Shown here: piece by piece, positions 7,679 to 15,919 of the stretch
How the letters are laid out: each line of letters opens with the position of its first letter
Numbering within the stretch: position 1 is the stretch's first letter
NCBI GenBank assembly: GCA_910577955.1
Contig: CAJTNC010000026.1
Coordinates: 1 to 40,917, forward strand
DNA: 40,917 nt
Source: an uncultured Lachnospiraceae bacterium
GTDB taxonomy: Bacteria; Bacillota; Clostridia; Lachnospirales; Lachnospiraceae
Direction of reading: 5' to 3'
The notes under the pieces: generated by a model
Databases searched by the model: none
What the model was told of the DNA's origin: nothing
The model's input: only the letters and a program-made list of their open reading frames with translations
Program-made: the position numbers and the translations under genes

Positions 7679-8356
7679 ATGAAACTGTTGATTGATGATG
7701 CACATATCGATATCATTAAAAAATTATATGAATTTTATCCTATTGACGGTGTGACTACAAATCCGTCGATTCTTGCAAAGAGCGGCAGACCGCCCTACGA
7801 GGTACTAAAGGAGATCAGAGCGTTTATCGGGAAAGATGCCGACCTCCATGTGCAGGCGTTGGCGATGGACGCGGAAGGGATGGTGAGAGACGCCCACAGG
7901 ATCGTAAAAGAACTGGGGGAGGCTACTCTTGTTAAGATCCCCTGTATCCCGGAGGGATTTAAAGCCATGAAGCAGTTGGCAAAAGAGGGGATCCGCACCA
8001 CCGGTACGGCGATCTACACCGCGATGCAGGCTTATCTGGCGGCAAAAAGCGGCGCGGAATATACAGCGCCGTACATCAATCGGATCGACAACATGGGATT
8101 TAACGGCATTCAGGTGACGAAGGAGATTCAGGATATTTTTGAAAACAATGGTTTTAAAACCAGCATGCTGGCGGCGAGTTTTAAAAATTCCCAGCAGGTT
8201 CTGGAACTTTGCCAGTATGGTATCGGGGCTGCGACGGTTGCGCCGGATGTGATCGAGAGCTTTGTGAAAAATCAGGCAATCACGGCAGCGGTAAAAGATT
8301 TTGTGAAGGATTTTGAGGGGCTTACCGGCAGCGGCAAAACGATGAGCGACTGCTAA
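7679..8356 (+). CDS. fsa: Fructose-6-phosphate aldolase / transaldolase-like protein
   Basis: A 225-residue protein of the small transaldolase subfamily (FSA/TalC), shorter than classical transaldolases of over 300 residues. The motifs VTTNPSI (residues 25-31) and ATLVKIP are present, with the Schiff-base Lys at residue 86. It would cleave or form fructose 6-phosphate from dihydroxyacetone and glyceraldehyde 3-phosphate, or act as a transaldolase; the two are hard to tell apart from sequence. AGGAGG at 7663-7668 supports ATG 7679, although the frame is open much further upstream across the divergent gene. A strong terminator follows at once, so the gene is monocistronic. Confidence 0.87.
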   Translation: MKLLIDDAHIDIIKKLYEFYPIDGVTTNPSILAKSGRPPYEVLKEIRAFIGKDADLHVQALAMDAEGMVRDAHRIVKELGEATLVKIPCIPEGFKAMKQLAKEGIRTTGTAIYTAMQAYLAAKSGAEYTAPYINRIDNMGFNGIQVTKEIQDIFENNGFKTSMLAASFKNSQQVLELCQYGIGAATVAPDVIESFVKNQAITAAVKDFVKDFEGLTGSGKTMSDC

Positions 8357-8360
8357 AGAG

Positions 8361-8410
8361 AAATATCCTTACGGATGCTGTTTTACCGGGACACCGTAAG
8401 GATATTTTTT
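8361..8410 (+). terminator. Intrinsic terminator after the aldolase gene
   Basis: A perfect 14-bp stem pairs AAATATCCTTACGG (8361-8374) with 8394-8407 and runs into a T tract. It starts 4 bases after the stop codon. Confidence 0.9.
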
Positions 8411-8460
8411 ATGTTCGGACGCCTGTGATGCAAAAGACGGTATATACAGGGAACGACAGG

Positions 8461-8844
8461 TTATAATTTCTGACATACCTCTATAATTTCTCTGCTTGGA
8501 CCGACAATGGAAAAATAGCGTATGCCGTTTGTCCAAAAGGGAAGGAAAGTGATATCTTCAAAGAAAGTAAGGCCAAGTTCTTTGCAGGCCGCATAGGAGG
8601 TCTCGATATCCGTACTGTCTAAAGAGATATGGTCGATGGCGCCGGAACAGCCTTTGATAGGGCGATTACCGTAGAGCTCAATGACGAGGCCGCCCAGTTC
8701 CATGAAAGCTACGTTCTCTTCACCGTTAGGGGTCTCATAAATTTTGGTGAATCCTAATGATTCATAGAAAGCTGCAGATTTCTGCAGATCTTCCGAAGGG
8801 ATGCCGACGTGTTGAAGTCCGTTGACGGAATCTGATAATTTCAT
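8461..8844 (-). CDS. VOC-family (glyoxalase/bleomycin-resistance-like) protein
   Basis: A 127-residue single-chain vicinal-oxygen-chelate protein with two beta-alpha-beta-beta-beta modules. Candidate metal ligands sit at the family positions: His in LQHVGIP (residue 12), Glu in VIELYG, His in IDHISL and Glu in IIEVCQ near the end. It resembles lactoylglutathione-lyase-like or methylmalonyl-CoA-epimerase-like VOC proteins; the substrate cannot be told. AAGGAG lies just before ATG 8844. It stands alone, convergent with the aldolase and divergent from the lipoprotein. Confidence 0.8.
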   Translation of the reverse strand: MKLSDSVNGLQHVGIPSEDLQKSAAFYESLGFTKIYETPNGEENVAFMELGGLVIELYGNRPIKGCSGAIDHISLDSTDIETSYAACKELGLTFFEDITFLPFWTNGIRYFSIVGPSREIIEVCQKL

Positions 8845-9020
8845 GTGAAAACTCCTTTCGTGTATGAATGGGCAGTGAGGTATGACCTCTTATGACACCC
8901 GGAATAAATGGTTAAAAAAATCATATCATATTTTGAACGGAATGAAAACGGGGAGAAGCGGTTTGGAGAAAAAACAGTGAGAATAATCAGTTTGAGAGAC
9001 AGGATGAGAGGAAGAAAGCG

Positions 9021-9974
9021 ATGAAAAAGATATGGCTGAAAATACTATGTGCACTATGTGCGTTCTGCGCGGCGGGTATGCTTGCTGCCTGCGGCAGTGA
9101 GGAAGAAATGCAGATCGTGGAGAAGGAAAATATTGCGCCCGCTGCTCCGGCCCAGAGCGAGGAAGAAACGCGGGAGGATACGGAAATGTCCGGAGAGGAA
9201 ACGGCGGCGCCCGAGGAAGCGGAGGAAACGACAGAAGATGAAAAGACAGAAGATGAAAAGACAGAAGACGGATTCGGGCAGACGGAGGCGGCAAAACCGG
9301 CGGTGGTATCGATAGAGACGGATAGACAGGAGTATAAAGACGGAGAAAGGACCATTTTAGTCACCAACTATGACGATGTGACGGTTTCCATAGAGGGAAA
9401 TGAAGGGGCCGAGCAGGCAGTGATGGCTGAGTTCGCAAAACGAAAAAAAGATTTTGAGGCGGGCTTAATGCTGGAAGAGACGTTGGAGCTGGCTAAAGAA
9501 AATCCGGCTGTGGACGGCAATGTTTATTACAGCGAAGAGAAGTGGTATGCGGTAGCGCGCAATGACGGCAGGGTATTGTCCTTTTCTACGATGTGGGACA
9601 CCTATGAGGGCGGCGCCCACGGACAGTATATGATATACGGCTTGAACTTTGACGGTGGGACCGGAAAACTTTTGGCGATAGCTGATATCGCTCGGGACAA
9701 AGGGGCCTTTCAGGAGATCTGTGTGCAGGAGATGTTGCGGCAGTGTGAGAATCTGAAGGCGCAGGGAGCCCTGTATGAGGAGGAAATGGTGATGCCGGGG
9801 CTTAGGGAGATACTGGAAGGCAAGATGGAGGGAGCCGAGTGGTATTTTACGGAAAATGGTATTCGGTTTATCTCCAATATTTATGAGATCGCGCCCTATG
9901 CAGCCGGGAATATTGATTTTGATATTCCCTATGAGATGATCAATGAGGTGTTAAAAGAGGAGTACAGAGGGTGA
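9021..9974 (+). CDS. DUF3298-type lipoprotein
   Basis: A 317-residue predicted lipoprotein. A short basic N-terminus and hydrophobic stretch end in the lipobox LAAC (Cys 24). A low-complexity Glu/Thr-rich linker follows (about residues 25-95), then a domain resembling DUF3298, which in other bacteria occurs in RsiV-like anti-sigma or cell-wall proteins; the segment YEGGAHGQYMIYGLNFD is characteristic. No transmembrane anti-sigma domain is present, so I do not call it RsiV. The linker contains 15-bp DNA repeats. Its stop overlaps the GTG start of mnmA by 4 bases, a coupling with no obvious functional logic. Confidence 0.78.
   Translation: MKKIWLKILCALCAFCAAGMLAACGSEEEMQIVEKENIAPAAPAQSEEETREDTEMSGEETAAPEEAEETTEDEKTEDEKTEDGFGQTEAAKPAVVSIETDRQEYKDGERTILVTNYDDVTVSIEGNEGAEQAVMAEFAKRKKDFEAGLMLEETLELAKENPAVDGNVYYSEEKWYAVARNDGRVLSFSTMWDTYEGGAHGQYMIYGLNFDGGTGKLLAIADIARDKGAFQEICVQEMLRQCENLKAQGALYEEEMVMPGLREILEGKMEGAEWYFTENGIRFISNIYEIAPYAAGNIDFDIPYEMINEVLKEEYRG
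9231..9270 (+). repeat. 15-bp tandem repeat inside the lipoprotein linker
   Basis: Two perfect copies of ACAGAAGATGAAAAG (9231-9245 and 9246-9260) are followed by a partial third. They encode a repeated TEDEK unit. Length variation by slippage would stay in frame. Confidence 0.85.
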
Positions 9975-11086
9975 GGAACGATAGGAATTCGATAGGAGAA
10001 AGCGGGCAGCCGAAAGCGCTGATCGCCATGAGCGGCGGTGTGGACTCTTCGGTGGCGGCGGCGCTGATGCAGGAGGAGGGGTATCCCTGTATCGGGGCGA
10101 TGATGCAATTATATGAAAAGAAGACCTTGCGGGGAGAAGAGGATGAGAGAGACTTAGGCAGGGACGATGCAAAAGATGCGGCGAAGGTGGCGGAGAAGTT
10201 GGGGATGCCCTTTCATTTGTTTCGATTTACGGAGGAGTTTCGCTGTCAGGTGATGGAGCGGTTTGTGGGCAGTTATTTGAACGGGGAGACTCCGAATCCC
10301 TGTATTGACTGCAATCGCTATATGAAGTTTGAAAAGCTGCTCGAAAAGGCAAAGCTTCTTGGCTGCGAAAAGATCGCCACAGGCCACTACGCGAGAATTG
10401 ACTACGATGAGGCAAGCGGCAGGTGGCAGATGAGGAAGGCCCTCGATCAGTCAAAGGATCAGAGTTATGTGCTGTATTTGCTGACACAGGAGCAGCTTTC
10501 CTGCGTCTGCCTGCCGTTGGGGGAACTGACGAAAGATGAAGTGCGAATTCTTGCACAGAAATACGGTTTTCTTAATGCGGATAAACGGGACAGTCAGGAT
10601 ATCTGTTTTGTGCCCGACGGTCATTATGAAAAGTTTATCGAGGAGTACAGGAAAGAAGCAGTGCCGGAAGGGAATTTTGTGACGGAGGACGGAGAGATCC
10701 TCGGACGCCACAAAGGAATCATCCATTATACGGTGGGACAGCGCAAAGGTCTCGGTATTGCGGCGGCGTTTCCCTATTATGTGAAGGAGATCAGACCGGA
10801 CAGCAATGAAGTAGTATTGTGCGCTCACGAAGAGCTCTTTCGGAGAACGCTTTTGGCGAAGGAAGTCAACTGGGTTTCGATTTCCGCACCTAAGGGGGAG
10901 ATCAGGGGACAGGCAAAGATACGCTACAGGCACAGTCCCCAGCCCGCGACGGCGAAAGTGCTGGAAGACGGAATACTTCAGGTGACCTTTGACGAACCCC
11001 AGCGGGCAATCACAAAAGGGCAGTCGGTGGTGCTCTATGATGGAGAGCTGGTGCTCGGCGGCGGTAAGATATGCGGTGTTATGTAA
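9971..11086 (+). CDS. mnmA: tRNA 2-thiouridine synthase MnmA
   Basis: A 371-residue tRNA-specific 2-thiouridylase that installs s2U at wobble position 34 of Lys, Glu and Gln tRNAs. The PP-loop SGGVDSS lies at residues 21-27, the catalytic Cys pair is Cys 111 (in NPCIDCN) and Cys 212 (in DICF), and the GQRKGLGI motif follows. Length is normal. The start appears to be GTG at 9971, overlapping the preceding stop (GTGA), with AGAGGAG at 9956-9962; no in-frame ATG exists before the PP-loop. Translational coupling to the lipoprotein gene is likely. Confidence 0.93.
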   Translation: MRNDRNSIGESGQPKALIAMSGGVDSSVAAALMQEEGYPCIGAMMQLYEKKTLRGEEDERDLGRDDAKDAAKVAEKLGMPFHLFRFTEEFRCQVMERFVGSYLNGETPNPCIDCNRYMKFEKLLEKAKLLGCEKIATGHYARIDYDEASGRWQMRKALDQSKDQSYVLYLLTQEQLSCVCLPLGELTKDEVRILAQKYGFLNADKRDSQDICFVPDGHYEKFIEEYRKEAVPEGNFVTEDGEILGRHKGIIHYTVGQRKGLGIAAAFPYYVKEIRPDSNEVVLCAHEELFRRTLLAKEVNWVSISAPKGEIRGQAKIRYRHSPQPATAKVLEDGILQVTFDEPQRAITKGQSVVLYDGELVLGGGKICGVM

Positions 11087-11144
11087 ACTGGATTGAGCTT
11101 TCTGCCGGTCCGGAAGGAGCGGATGAAATGAGGAGGAAAATTTT

Positions 11145-12275
11145 ATGATGTCTGTATACAAAAATGTGACGGAACTTGTGGGAAGGACGCCTCTGTTGGA
11201 GGCTGGAAATTTTGGAAAAAAATTTGCGCCGGCGGCGACGATCCTTGCAAAGTTGGAGTATTTTAATCCGGCGGGCAGTGTGAAAGACAGGGTGGCGAAG
11301 GCGATCATTTTTGATGCGTTGGAGACCGGAAGGCTGAAAAAGGATTCGGTGATCATCGAACCCACCAGCGGGAACACAGGCATCGGTCTTTCCGCCATTG
11401 CGGCGTCTCTGGGGATCCGCATCATTATCACTATGCCGGAGACTATGAGCGTAGAACGCCGGAATCTGATGAAGGCCTACGGTGCGGAGGTGGTGCTGAC
11501 GGAAGGGGCAAAGGGCATGGCCGGCGCTATTGAGAAGGCGGAGGAACTGGCGGCAGAGATTCCTGAAAGTATCATTGCGGGGCAGTTTGTGAATCCGGTG
11601 AATCCGAGGGTCCACAGAGAGACGACGGGGCCGGAGATCTGGGAGGATACGGATGGCAGCGTGGATATTTTTGTGGCAGGTGTGGGCACCGGCGGTACGA
11701 TCAGCGGCGTGGGAGAATACCTGAAAGAAAAAAATAAGAAAGTAAAGATCGTCGCGGTGGAGCCTGCAGATTCGCCGATACTCTCGGAGGGCAGATCCGG
11801 CGCGCACGGAATTCAGGGGATCGGCGCCGGTTTTGTGCCGGAGATTTTGAATACGGAAGTGTATGATGAGGTCATCAAAGTACAGACGGAAGACGCTTTT
11901 GAGATGGGCAGGGAGTTTGCGAGATCGGAAGGCATTCTGGTGGGTATTTCCTCAGGGGCGGCGCTTTTTGCGGCGGTGCAGCTGGCGAAAAGGCCGGAAA
12001 ATGCAGGAAAGGTCATCGTGGCGCTGTTGCCCGATACCGGAGACAGATACCTGTCTACGGAGATGTTCGGGGGGGAAGGAATAGACAGGAGGAGAGGACG
12101 GGGACCTGACGGCAAATTTTTAGCTCCTTTTAGCTGCGAAAAAATTTTGAATCCTTGCGAAAAACAGATGCACACCGTATCCGGCGTGGGGGAAGATGAA
12201 TATCGCGTAGGGCAGAATATATCTTCCGCTGGTTTCCCACGCGAGGAAAAGGATGGCGCCGCCGAAAGCTGTTAA
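11145..12275 (+). CDS. cysK: Cysteine synthase, C-terminus apparently frameshifted
   Basis: A PLP-dependent O-acetylserine sulfhydrylase that makes cysteine from O-acetylserine and sulfide. PLP Lys 48 is in NPAGSVKDR, the substrate loop TSGNTG is at residues 74-79, and a GTGGT phosphate loop and SSGAALFA follow. AGGAGG at 11131-11136 fixes ATG 11145. The family normally ends soon after GDRYLST, at about 305-315 residues. Here the frame runs 376 residues and the last 60 or so are antisense to the convergent gene. A run of seven G at 12069-12075 is the likely cause: with six G the protein would end EMFGGKE at TAG 12082-12084, giving 312 residues. Confidence 0.9.
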   Translation: MMSVYKNVTELVGRTPLLEAGNFGKKFAPAATILAKLEYFNPAGSVKDRVAKAIIFDALETGRLKKDSVIIEPTSGNTGIGLSAIAASLGIRIIITMPETMSVERRNLMKAYGAEVVLTEGAKGMAGAIEKAEELAAEIPESIIAGQFVNPVNPRVHRETTGPEIWEDTDGSVDIFVAGVGTGGTISGVGEYLKEKNKKVKIVAVEPADSPILSEGRSGAHGIQGIGAGFVPEILNTEVYDEVIKVQTEDAFEMGREFARSEGILVGISSGAALFAAVQLAKRPENAGKVIVALLPDTGDRYLSTEMFGGEGIDRRRGRGPDGKFLAPFSCEKILNPCEKQMHTVSGVGEDEYRVGQNISSAGFPREEKDGAAESC

Positions 12276-13727
12276 CGGAAACAGATAAGAAAAAGCATCG
12301 TCGTCCTTTTTCCTATAGAAGAGTCCCCAGAGCCCGAGAGCAGCCATCAGATAGAGAATGGTTCGATGATGGTTTACATAAAATTTGAGCAGCTCATAGA
12401 GAGCGCCGGAAAACAGGCTTTCAGCGAGAGGAAGCCTTTCGCCATAGGAGTTGTAGGTGGCGGGAAAGACTGCCCAGCCGGTATCGATCCATTCCGCGCA
12501 GAATTTTCTGAAGAAAAACTGCAGGCTGAAGACAGGGTTATCCATGAAGTATGTAAGCCGTTCACGATAGGACGCCCATGCGATCTTCGCGGCGGCATCT
12601 GTATCATAGTCGGCGTCTTCTGTGAAAGTTTTAAAATTGGAGCCGTCATAAAATCCGGGACCGACTTCGGTTTCTGACAGTCCCATAGCAAGATAGCTGG
12701 CGGCGGGAACACCGGAGTTGACAGGTTCGCCGGTAATCGCAGCATAACGGTTTTGCACCAACGGAAGGATACTTAAGGAAAGGGAGAACAGGAGGATAAA
12801 GCTTACGGCATGAAGAGCCAGTTTTTTTGCGGAAATCGTATGCCTGTTATACATCAGCCATAAAAGGGCGGTGATGCCCAAGGCGATGATAAAAATAAGA
12901 GAGTTTTTCCGCACCAACACGCTGGCGGAGATGGAAAAAAGCGCCAGAATGCCGCAAAGCGCTCTGAGTACGGCCGATTTTTCGGTCGATTTTTTTGCAA
13001 GGCTATTCGACTGGTCGGAAACTTGACAGGGGCTATCCAGAAACGCAAGAAGCATCCATGCTCCGAAAAGTGAAAAAGTGATGGAAGGAATTTCACCGTA
13101 GATAAAGGAACTGTACATAAGAAAAGGCGCGCAGGAGCCGGTAAGCAGCAGGGTGTATATCTGCGCTTTTTTTTCGCGGAAAAAGCGTCCGCAAAGATGA
13201 TACTGCGAAAGGGCGCAAAGGACAAGGAATAGAGCGTTTATACCCTGCAGAATATGGAAATTGTCGTTTCCGACGAGGCGAAAAATCATCTCGTAAAAAA
13301 AAGCCAGCCCATACTGAAAAGGATATACGGAAAAGTAGGATCCCTTGTAGGAGACGGCGCTGTAATCACCTCCTGCAAACTGCTTTGCGGCATAATAGAC
13401 AGAGGCGCCGTCGGCGATGGGGCCGTTTTTGGAAAAATAGATCCAAAGGAGGGATACACCGAAAATCCAAAGGCAGGTAAAACCGAGGCAGAGCAGGTTT
13501 CCCCGCTTCCTGCGCGCAAAAAAGTTTCCAATCATAAACAATATTCCGAGATAACAGATGAAAAACAGGAGATTCATCAGAGGATTTTCAAACTTTAAGC
13601 GAATCACATAAGTATAGGGCTCTTCGATGGAGGCAGTCCACAAAAAAGAAATTACCGCCAAAATACCGAACAGGATGAGGGATGAAATTTGCAGAAAGCG
13701 GATGCAGAAGGTATAAAATTTTTGCAT
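12120..13727 (-). CDS. Polytopic membrane protein, probable lipid-linked-sugar glycosyltransferase
   Basis: A 535-residue protein with around 11-13 hydrophobic segments spread over its whole length. It has an acidic first extracytoplasmic loop with Asp 106 (PIADGASVYYAAKQF) followed by an aromatic-rich stretch. This layout resembles the GT-C fold (PMT/ArnT-like mannosyltransferases), whose catalytic acid sits in that loop; the family assignment is by architecture and is not firm. It might glycosylate a wall polymer or protein on the outside. AAAGGAG precedes ATG 13727. Its 3' end overlaps the extended reading frame of cysK but not a normal-length CysK. Confidence 0.7.
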   Translation of the reverse strand: MQKFYTFCIRFLQISSLILFGILAVISFLWTASIEEPYTYVIRLKFENPLMNLLFFICYLGILFMIGNFFARRKRGNLLCLGFTCLWIFGVSLLWIYFSKNGPIADGASVYYAAKQFAGGDYSAVSYKGSYFSVYPFQYGLAFFYEMIFRLVGNDNFHILQGINALFLVLCALSQYHLCGRFFREKKAQIYTLLLTGSCAPFLMYSSFIYGEIPSITFSLFGAWMLLAFLDSPCQVSDQSNSLAKKSTEKSAVLRALCGILALFSISASVLVRKNSLIFIIALGITALLWLMYNRHTISAKKLALHAVSFILLFSLSLSILPLVQNRYAAITGEPVNSGVPAASYLAMGLSETEVGPGFYDGSNFKTFTEDADYDTDAAAKIAWASYRERLTYFMDNPVFSLQFFFRKFCAEWIDTGWAVFPATYNSYGERLPLAESLFSGALYELLKFYVNHHRTILYLMAALGLWGLFYRKKDDDAFSYLFPLTAFGGAILFLAWETSGRYILPYAIFIFPHAGYGVHLFFARIQNFFAAKRS

Positions 13728-13862
13728 AGCGCGGAACTCCTTTTACTTTATATATCTGTAAGCAGGCAAAAGGCCTTTCTGCACATTTTATCACAGATGG
13801 GAGGGGAGTGCAGTATTTTTTTGCCAAAAACAATAAAAAGGGGTTATGTTTCAAAAAAACAA

Positions 13863-13870
13863 GCCGATAT
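13863..13870 (+). promoter_or_regulatory. Possible sigma-D (flagellar) -10 element
   Basis: GCCGATAT at 13863-13870 matches the sigma-28/SigD -10 box (GCCGATAA) in 7 of 8 bases, 75 bases before the DUF6033 start. No good TAAA box lies 15 bases upstream, so the assignment is weak. Confidence 0.3.
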
Positions 13871-13945
13871 ATTTTATGAAATACCGTCGTGCCGGAAGAC
13901 GACGGAGTAAACGGACTTACAAAAAGAGCTATGGAGGGCGAAATA

Positions 13946-14608
13946 ATGAATAGAGTAGGATTGTACGATAGTTATGTAAACAATTACCGCTCCTATGAAA
14001 CGGTTTCCCAGTCTGGAACGCAGAGAGCGGCATCGACGAGAGAAGCGGCAAATACGAAGCCGGTGGAACTGAGCAGAGAGGCTAAGAATCTGTTAAAAGA
14101 ATTACAGCAGAAATATGGCAACATGGATTTCATTGTAGGAGACTTTGAGTCGGAGGAAGAGGCGGCATCTTATCTTGATCGGGGGACGAAGGATTACAGC
14201 GTGCTCATGAGCGTGGAAGAGCTGGAGGAGATGGCGAAGGATTCCTCTTCTAAGAAAGAAGGCATGAATAAGATTGAAAGTGCCAGAAACCAGCTTGCGT
14301 ATCTGCAGACACAGTTAGATGAGTCCGGCGAGAATGTAAAGAAGCTGGGCGTCGTTTTTGAGAAGGACGGCACAACGACATTGTTTGCTTCCATGGAAAA
14401 GGTGAGCGAGCAGCAGAGAGAGCGTCAGGAAGAGGCAAAGAGAGCGGAAAAGAGTACGGCAGATTCCACATACAAAAGAGCAAAGAGGACTACTGTAAAA
14501 GCGGCGACAACAGAAGAGCTGCTCAAGAAGATCCGCAGCGTGGATTGGAACAGTGTGGAAGAAAAATTAGTGCCCTCATCCGGCAGCAAATTTGATTATT
14601 TCGGCTAA
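13946..14608 (+). CDS. DUF6033-family protein
   Basis: A 220-residue hydrophilic protein, highly charged, with predicted helical and coiled-coil stretches between about residues 95 and 190. The N-terminus is polar and Tyr/Ser-rich (YDSYVNNYRSYETVSQ), with no signal peptide. I recognise it as resembling DUF6033 proteins, which occur in Lachnospiraceae and have no known function. GGAGGG at 13933-13938 supports ATG 13946; upstream in-frame codons lack such support. The gene is monocistronic, followed by a strong terminator. A flagellar-type -10 lies upstream, so a motility link is possible but unproven. Confidence 0.72.
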   Translation: MNRVGLYDSYVNNYRSYETVSQSGTQRAASTREAANTKPVELSREAKNLLKELQQKYGNMDFIVGDFESEEEAASYLDRGTKDYSVLMSVEELEEMAKDSSSKKEGMNKIESARNQLAYLQTQLDESGENVKKLGVVFEKDGTTTLFASMEKVSEQQRERQEEAKRAEKSTADSTYKRAKRTTVKAATTEELLKKIRSVDWNSVEEKLVPSSGSKFDYFG

Positions 14609-14637
14609 AGGTTTACATAATTTTGTGATATGGAGTT

Positions 14638-14699
14638 AAAAGCCATACCGGCACGGCGGGCGCGAGAATGCGTTGGCGGAATGTCTGGTATGGCTTTTT
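14638..14699 (+). terminator. Intrinsic terminator after the DUF6033 gene
   Basis: A perfect 12-bp stem pairs AAAAGCCATACC (14638-14649) with 14687-14698. It has an unusually long 37-base GC-rich loop and a T run. Confidence 0.8.
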
Positions 14700-14736
14700 C
14701 ATATACTGTAAAAATGAAAATCGCCGGGAGGACCCC

Positions 14737-15849
14737 ATGAAAAGAAAGGGGAGGGTAAAAAAAGATCTGTATGGTCTTTTGATGCGGGCGGGGGTAGCGT
14801 TGGAGATTGCGGCGCTTATCTGCCTGTTTTGTATAGGGCTCACATCCGAGAAGAGAAAGACAGAAGTTGACATAAAGCAGACCAACGCGGAAGGGATTTG
14901 GGAAATACTGGAGAAACATCAACAGGGAGAGCTTATGGAGAGCGAATCCGGTGAGTACATCAAGTGGGTGGATTTTACTGTGCCCGCGGAGGCTATGAAT
15001 AAAGCTTATCAGCTCGATGTAGACAGTTACGGGAAGGACCCCCATCTGAATTGGATAGAGTTGTTGGCTTATGCGGCGGCGAAACAAGGCGGTAATTTCG
15101 GCAAAGCGGCGCTAAAAAATATAGACGAATGCGCGGCAAAACTGAAAGAAGGAGAAACCATAGAAGAGCTGACGGAGAAGTTAAAGTATTATCCTTATTA
15201 TTTGGAAGCCTACACGGCGGTACTCGGCGGGTTTGTGGGGGAATACGAGATGGAGGGGGAAAAGCGGTATGGATTGAAGGCCTTTTCTCCGATTGCCGCA
15301 GGCTTTTATTACACGGATTACGATGACTTCGGGGCGTCGAGAAGCTATGGTTATGCGAGGCCGCATCTGGGGCACGATATGATGGGGCAGATCGGTACGC
15401 CGATCATCGCTGTAGAGTCCGGCTATGTGGAGGCCATCGGCTGGAACCAGTACGGCGGCTGGCGGATCGGCATCCGCAGCTTCGACAAGAAACGTTACTA
15501 TTACTATGCCCACTTGCGGCAGAACTATCCTTATGCGGAAGATCTGAAGGAGGGGGATATCGTTGCGGCGGGGGATGTGATCGGCTATATGGGACACACC
15601 GGCTACAGCGCAAAAGAGAATGTCAATAATATTGAGACCGTGCATCTGCATTTCGGGCTGGAGCTGGTGTTTGACGAGTCCCAGAAAGAGAGCAACAATG
15701 AGATTTGGATCAACTGCTATGAATTGACAAAGTTTCTGTCCAAAAACCGCAGCGAGGTTTACAAAGTGGAGGGGACAAAAGAGTGGAAGCGGGTGCAGCC
15801 CATTAAATTGCCGGAGGTCGAAAACGCGGAGAAAAATAATAAAACATGA
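14737..15849 (+). CDS. M23-family peptidase, membrane-anchored
   Basis: A 370-residue protein with one N-terminal membrane helix (about residues 14-35) and a C-terminal LytM/M23 zinc endopeptidase domain. The zinc ligands are present: His 210 and Asp 214 in HxxxD, and HxH at residues 303-305, plus His 259 in YAH. It should cut peptide bridges of peptidoglycan on the outer face, or act as a sporulation or division regulator like SpoIIQ. The middle region (residues 40-180) is specific and unassigned. GGGAGGA at 14726-14732 fixes ATG 14737; the frame is open further up but passes through the preceding terminator. Confidence 0.85.
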   Translation: MKRKGRVKKDLYGLLMRAGVALEIAALICLFCIGLTSEKRKTEVDIKQTNAEGIWEILEKHQQGELMESESGEYIKWVDFTVPAEAMNKAYQLDVDSYGKDPHLNWIELLAYAAAKQGGNFGKAALKNIDECAAKLKEGETIEELTEKLKYYPYYLEAYTAVLGGFVGEYEMEGEKRYGLKAFSPIAAGFYYTDYDDFGASRSYGYARPHLGHDMMGQIGTPIIAVESGYVEAIGWNQYGGWRIGIRSFDKKRYYYYAHLRQNYPYAEDLKEGDIVAAGDVIGYMGHTGYSAKENVNNIETVHLHFGLELVFDESQKESNNEIWINCYELTKFLSKNRSEVYKVEGTKEWKRVQPIKLPEVENAEKNNKT

Positions 15850-15853
15850 TCTC

Positions 15854-15882
15854 TTGACATAACAGAGACGCCGGTGTATTTT
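15854..15882 (+). promoter_or_regulatory. Predicted sigma-A promoter of the CDF gene
   Basis: TTGACA (15854-15859), 17-base spacer, TATTTT (15877-15882), about 40 bases before the start codon. Confidence 0.6.
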
Positions 15883-15919
15883 ATAAAGAATCACTTATTC
15901 GGAAAGGGTACGTTGGGAA

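Noticed and set aside
9021..9974. Calling the DUF3298 lipoprotein an anti-sigma factor RsiV
   Set aside because: There is no N-terminal anti-sigma domain or single-pass topology, and no ECF sigma gene next to it.
13588..13854. Open frames running past the glycosyltransferase start and into the gap up to the DUF6033 gene
   Set aside because: They overlap the start of the glycosyltransferase gene in another phase and have no supported start site.
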